Of a stretch of DNA of 24,977 nucleotides, positions 21,801 through 24,977 are shown one piece after another. Source of the DNA: Phytophthora quininea (taxonomy: Eukaryota; Oomycota; Peronosporomycetes; Peronosporales; Peronosporaceae). The position numbers and the translations under genes were made by a program. Numbering within the stretch: the stretch's first letter is position 1; each line of letters opens with the position of its first letter. The notes under the pieces are model-generated. The model had not been told where the DNA came from and did no database searches. It saw only the letters and a list, made by a program, of their open reading frames with translations. The stretch covers positions 1 through 24,977 of the forward strand of contig JAAVTG010000780.1 in NCBI GenBank assembly GCA_011947345.1. Direction: 5' to 3'.

Positions 21801-22206
21801 GTTGAATTGGTCGAATTGGACTCAATACAAACAGCAAGGAAAAGCGAAGCTGGACGCTGCTTCAAAGTACCACGACCAGCGTCTTGTCAGCTCAATCTTC
21901 TTCTATTGGCAGACGTATGCGTTGGCTTGGCAGGACGCAACCAAACCCAGAACTCGACAGGTGTATGACCTGAAACTACCTGCCAGGAAGGTTGTTGAGC
22001 CACGAACTCAAGACAGCGATTCGGACGATGGCATTCGAAGACCAACTAGCCCCGTGATGAAGCGACTGCGACAGAAGAAGAGGAAAGAAGACACGAGCGA
22101 GACTGTGAGCCTCCCAGACGCAGTGGAAATTTCAATGGATGTCAAGAAGAGACTCATACTGCTGGGCAAATGGAAGCCTAAACTAAAGAAAAAGTCATTG
22201 CTGTGA
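12872..22206 (+). CDS. Giant Sfi1-like centrin-binding repeat protein
   Basis: The ATG at 12872 starts a non-repeat N-terminal region of about 300 residues with two parts: a helical part containing RYLLSLSIDPERDW, then a Ser/Arg/Asn-rich linker. After it come some 75-80 repeats ending in F/L-x-x-W-[KR], spaced 33 residues apart where I counted (for example FQQWRKLV, FHSWKSTW, FKAWKRRY). This matches the Sfi1 consensus (A-x7-LL-x3-F-x2-W), in which each repeat binds one centrin along a long alpha helix. The tail has DSDSDDG and a basic KRLRQKKRK. The total is about 3,100 residues, far larger than yeast or human Sfi1. Expected locations are basal bodies, flagellar roots or spindle poles. About ten frame changes fall inside repeats and repeats continue after them; most are single missing bases in homopolymers (14554-14559, 16219-16223, 16416-16420, 16625-16629, 18071-18074, 18110-18114, 18642-18645, 19551-19554, 20021-20025). 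Breaks near 18660-18690 and 19035-19060 are less clear. Several adjacent genes are possible but unlikely. Confidence 0.8.
13720..21940 (+). repeat. Array of ~75-80 Sfi1-type repeats (33-aa period)
   Basis: Within the giant gene the F/L-x-x-W-[KR] motif recurs about every 99 bp. In the stretch 15,220-15,640 four successive Trp-to-Trp distances are each exactly 33 residues. Individual repeats are diverged at DNA level, so this is an old protein-level array and not a recent tandem expansion. My count of W motifs is by eye and could be off by several. A few units have lost the Trp (for example near 15,990-16,050, 17,330-17,350 and 19,300-19,330). Confidence 0.8.
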
Positions 22207-24101
22207 ATAGCTGTAACCTGATCAAAAATGTGACGTTTCTTATTGACCGGTACCTCATTGCCTACGTGGATCGAAATGTGTTTACTGCGGCCTGTGAACA
22301 TGGAGATGCGATTCCGACGCTGAAGGTGCTGCTAAAGTTGACCACACCCAACTGGGAGGACGCAGTGAACGCTGCTGCTCGTGGAGGTCACCTGCATATT
22401 CTCCAGTGGATGTTAACAGAAATCCCGGACGACCGTGGTCCGTGGAAACGAGATCTTGGGAATGTGTTGTTTGAGGCTGTGAGGTTTAACCATTTGGATG
22501 TTGTGAAGTGGTTGTACGAATGGAATAGTACGACTGGTATGCCATTAGGGCCTGATGTAGACGAAGGAGTTAGCGTTGCGGCTGAGAACGGGCTGCTCGA
22601 GATGGTGAAATGGATAGCAGAGAAGTATCCAGAAAGTTGTTCATCATATGCGATTGCCTGTGCAGCAGCAAAAGGTCATTTGGAAATTGTGCAATGGCTG
22701 TACGCTAATGTAGCAAGATCGGACTGCGCGTATGCTATCCTTAAAGCTGCTGCAGCAGGAAAGTTGAAACTATGAAGTGGTTGTGTGAGAATTGCCACGT
22801 TCCTCTTGGATATACAATGGCTGGGGCCGCCGATATTAGCTACCTCCACCTAGTCCAGTGGGCGTTTGATCATGGAGGTAAATTCTGCTCCAGATGCCCC
22901 GTGTATGCAGCTCGTAGCGGCAATCTGGAAATGTTGCAGTGGTTTCACATGCATTGCAGCGAACAATTCACGACCAATGTGATGGATCGTGCTGCTTGGG
23001 AAGGGCATCTAGAACTGGTCAAGTGGTTGCACGAGAATCGCACTGAGGGTGCACTGCAGATGCGATGGATTATGCTGCTGGCAATGGCCATCTTAAAGTG
23101 GTGCAATGGCTCCATCAGAACAGGCATGAAGGGTGCACAACAAGCGCAATGAGCTATGCAGCCAAGGAAGGCAATCTGGAGATGGTTCGGTGGTTGCATG
23201 AAAATTGCTTAAAGGGAAGGGATGATTATCATATGGATATGGCAGCTGCCCATGGACATCTTGCTGTGGTTCATTACCTGTATGAACAGCAGGCCTCGAA
23301 TGCTTCACTGAGTGCGCTATACGGTGCCATGCATCACGGACATTGGGAAGTTGTTCGTTTCCTGTGTGACAATCAGCAAACTTCGTATGCTCTGCTGCAC
23401 TGCGCTATGCCATGGATCAAAGTCGCTTGGAATTGCTCAAGGTGTTGGTCCAAGAAGAATCTGAGGCGTACGTCAAATTGCACTACCGTGATGCGATTCA
23501 TTCGTGCGTCCAGCAGATATTCACTGAAGGAAACCTTTGCCAGTCGACTCAATCTTCCAGCAACGATGAAGCGGTTTCCAAAATCCTACAGACATTGCAA
23601 TGGTTGCGCGCTCACCAAGTCGACGAGTGCGTGGCACAGACACTTGAGCTAGCGCTGAAACGGGGCTACCTGACGATCCTTCGGAGGTTTTACGCCAACA
23701 AAAGCTGTGCAGTATTCGTGAAGCACATGGGACTCCTCATGCGGCAAGTGGACAACAAGATGCCAAGGTGGTTGCTCGAAAATGGTTCACCGCTTGATCT
23801 TGAAGAGACTCGCAAACTCATACAAGACCGCAGATACACTGTCCGGGAAGTGATGCCGTGTGAAGTGATGTCGTGGCTGTCTGAAGGGGATCGCGTTTCG
23901 ATCGTGTGCGATGCATTGGCCATGGGCTTTGACAACTGGTGCGACGTGCTAGGCTGGGCCTTTCGGAGACCGCGGTTCGAACACGACAGCTCTCGCGTCA
24001 GGATTCATGCAGCGCTTGAGCACGCACCAGACGATGTGGTGCGTTGGGTTTCCTCAAACGTTCGTGATCCGAGGATTCACGAGTGGATGCTAGATTCTTG
24101 A
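22182..24101 (+). CDS. Oomycete-type ankyrin-repeat region
   Basis: The first open stretch runs from just after a stop at 22179-22181, and the product continues through three single-base frame changes (near 22767-22769, 23047-23049 and 23400-23410) to TGA at 24099-24101, about 640 residues. About 13-14 ankyrin-like repeats of the oomycete style are visible, for example AAAKGHLEIVQWLY, AARSGNLEMLQWFH, AAWEGHLELVKWLHENR, AAGNGHLKVVQWLH and AAKEGNLEMVRWLHENC. A non-repeat C-terminal part of about 200 residues follows. Ankyrin repeats mediate protein binding; the partner is unknown. There is no in-frame ATG before the ankyrin region: the first in-frame Met is well inside it, in LQWMLTEI. Either the start lies elsewhere or this is the C-terminal half of the upstream Sfi1-like protein, whose stop overlaps it. 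Consistent -1 frame shifts support an error-broken single coding region. Confidence 0.75.
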
Positions 24102-24433
24102 AGTTGTTCAGCTTTGAGTTCTGGTGTTTCTTAGCTATTCATTACCGGACTCGTTCAAAACCTACAATGAGAATCCTGGTTAGTTATATGATGAGCAAAA
24201 GCCTTTGTCAACAACAAACGGGAACAATTCCGAATGTGAATTGAGAACTCGTGGTGCCCAATATTGCTCTATTCCACTTGACAATTTCTGGCAATCTTCG
24301 ATTCATATAATCAACTGAATTCCCGAGCAACAGCAAGCAGCACACCAAGTGAAAAACATTGTGTAGCCACCGTGTAGGTTGAATCCTAGCGTTCCACTGT
24401 GGAAATTTTAGTCAAAAGATATCGGGCCCCAAT
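24102..24433. other. Intergenic, nothing recognised
   Basis: This 332-nt AT-rich spacer separates the ankyrin stop from the sepiapterin-reductase start. No open frame, repeat or RNA gene is visible, and there is no clear match to the oomycete initiator motif upstream of 24434. It presumably holds the 3' end of one gene and the promoter of the next. Confidence 0.4.
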
Positions 24434-24977
24434 ATGCGGTCGCTGGTGATGATCACGGGCGCTTCACGGGGCTTCGGGCGCTGTCTAGCTACCGATTTTG
24501 CTCGAGAGCTCGCTGAAGACGATCTCGACCTGGTAGGACGCAGACTCCTTAATACTATCTAACTTTTCTGACGTGGTGTTTCCGTCAACCAGATTCTGTG
24601 GGCTCGACACGAACAAGGACTGCAGGAGACATCCGAACTGGTTCGCGAAGCTCGTAAAAAGCTGGCAGGCCTCGAACACCTCCATATTTACTTGCAGTCA
24701 GTGGATCTGAGTGACAGCGCCGACTACGCTCCTAAACTCGAGGCTCTGGTGACTCGATTGCGTTCAGGTGATCACTACGACCGAGTGTTCCTAGTACACA
24801 ACGCAGGCGCATTGGGGACTATCGGATTCGCTCAGGAATGTCCACCACCAGTCGAACTAGCTCGACACTGGGAGCTCAACATCACCTCTACGATTTGGTT
24901 AAACAAACGGTTCCTCGACGTCTTTGGAGCTCACACTGTCAACAACCAGCTGACGGATACCATTAAGTTGGTCATCG
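24434..24977 (+). CDS. SPR: Sepiapterin-reductase-like SDR, 5' part (runs off window)
   Basis: The ATG at 24434 starts exon 1 (24434-24532, 33 codons); exon 2 begins at 24593 in phase 0 and is open to the window end, about 161 residues in all. The short-chain dehydrogenase fold is clear. The NADPH-binding Gly motif TGASRGFG is at residues 8-15, the expected strand and acidic residue DLS follows at 71-73, NAG is at 103-105 and WELNITST at 126-133 matches the helix-4 Asn region. TGASRGFG with NAGALGT is typical of sepiapterin reductase, which makes tetrahydrobiopterin from 6-pyruvoyl-tetrahydropterin in the cytosol. The catalytic YxxxK lies beyond the window, so a related SDR (yeast-type benzil reductase class) is not excluded. 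The frame is unbroken apart from the intron. Confidence 0.8.
24533..24592 (+). other. 60-nt spliceosomal intron in the SPR-like gene
   Basis: Exon 1 ends at a CTG codon, followed by GTAGGA. The intron contains a CTAAC branch-point match at 24559-24563 and a pyrimidine-rich stretch, and ends in CAACCAG. Reading through would hit a TAA in frame at about 24560. Removing these 60 nt joins the protein in frame with the expected SDR strand (LDL then ILWAR). Length and motifs fit oomycete introns. Confidence 0.8.

Noticed and set aside
12872..22206. Series of eight or nine separate Sfi1-repeat genes
   Set aside because: Breaks fall in the middle of repeats, there are no gaps, start codons or promoters between pieces, and most breaks are explained by one missing base in a homopolymer.
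23965..23985. T-arm-like GGTTCGAAC motif
   Set aside because: It lies inside the ankyrin protein's coding frame with no matching acceptor or anticodon stems.
7046..24101. Programmed ribosomal frameshifting
   Set aside because: There are too many sites in unrelated genes, at differing runs, without shared slippery heptamers or obvious downstream structures. Sequence error is simpler.
7046..24101. Truly dead pseudogene cluster
   Set aside because: Apart from the -1 breaks the frames are clean over kilobases (for example 20044-22206), with almost no internal stops of the substitution type, unlike the real relics at 1575-3253.
1..24977. CRISPR array, tRNA or rRNA genes
   Set aside because: No regularly spaced DNA repeats were seen; the 99-bp period in the Sfi1-like gene is protein-level only. 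No cloverleaf with a GGTTCRANNCC T-arm or ribosomal signature was noticed, although no covariance search could be run.

Overview
The window looks like nuclear DNA of an oomycete, most likely Phytophthora or a close relative. The evidence is compact, mostly intron-poor genes, one 60-nt GT..AG intron with a CTAAC branch point, a short PX protein, GHLEIVQWL-type ankyrin repeats, a polycystin-like channel, and decayed Copia and Crypton-like elements between genes. Nothing suggests a prokaryote. The genus is inferred from overall resemblance; no database search was possible.

Layout. Positions 147-743 hold an intact PX-domain gene. Positions 744-7045 are a gene-poor, repeat-rich stretch. It contains an unrecognised coding relic (about 1575-2018), a 39-bp-arm inverted repeat (2091-2181), a broken Crypton-like tyrosine recombinase (about 2172-3253), a Copia reverse-transcriptase fragment (3586-3981), a short transposase-like scrap (about 4530-4712) and a decayed coiled-coil, possibly kinesin, relic (about 5627-6790). 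From 7046 on the genes are dense and all on the + strand: multi-span membrane protein A1 (7046-8751), a PKD2/TRPP-like channel (8966-10735, perhaps to 10980), membrane protein A2, a paralogue of A1 (11046-12760), a giant Sfi1-like protein with roughly 75-80 centrin-binding-type repeats (12872-22206), an ankyrin-repeat coding region that follows with no gap (22182-24101), and the 5' part of a sepiapterin-reductase-like gene (24434 to the window end).

The main caution is that every gene between 7046 and 24101 is broken by single-base frame changes. Nearly all can be explained by one base missing from a short homopolymer (A4-A6, T4-T6, G3-G5), and paralogues or flanking repeats continue across the break in the new frame. 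This points to an indel-prone assembly rather than true pseudogenes, so these genes are annotated as single loci across the breaks.

How the genes may relate. The polycystin-like channel sits between two copies of an unrecognised membrane protein, which suggests a shared function or a local duplication. The Sfi1-like protein would be expected at centrin structures such as zoospore basal bodies. If the last frame break (22189-22193) is also a missing A, the Sfi1 array and the ankyrin domain are one protein of about 3,750 residues. The Sfi1 array, that possible fusion and the A1-channel-A2 cluster are the most interesting parts of the window.
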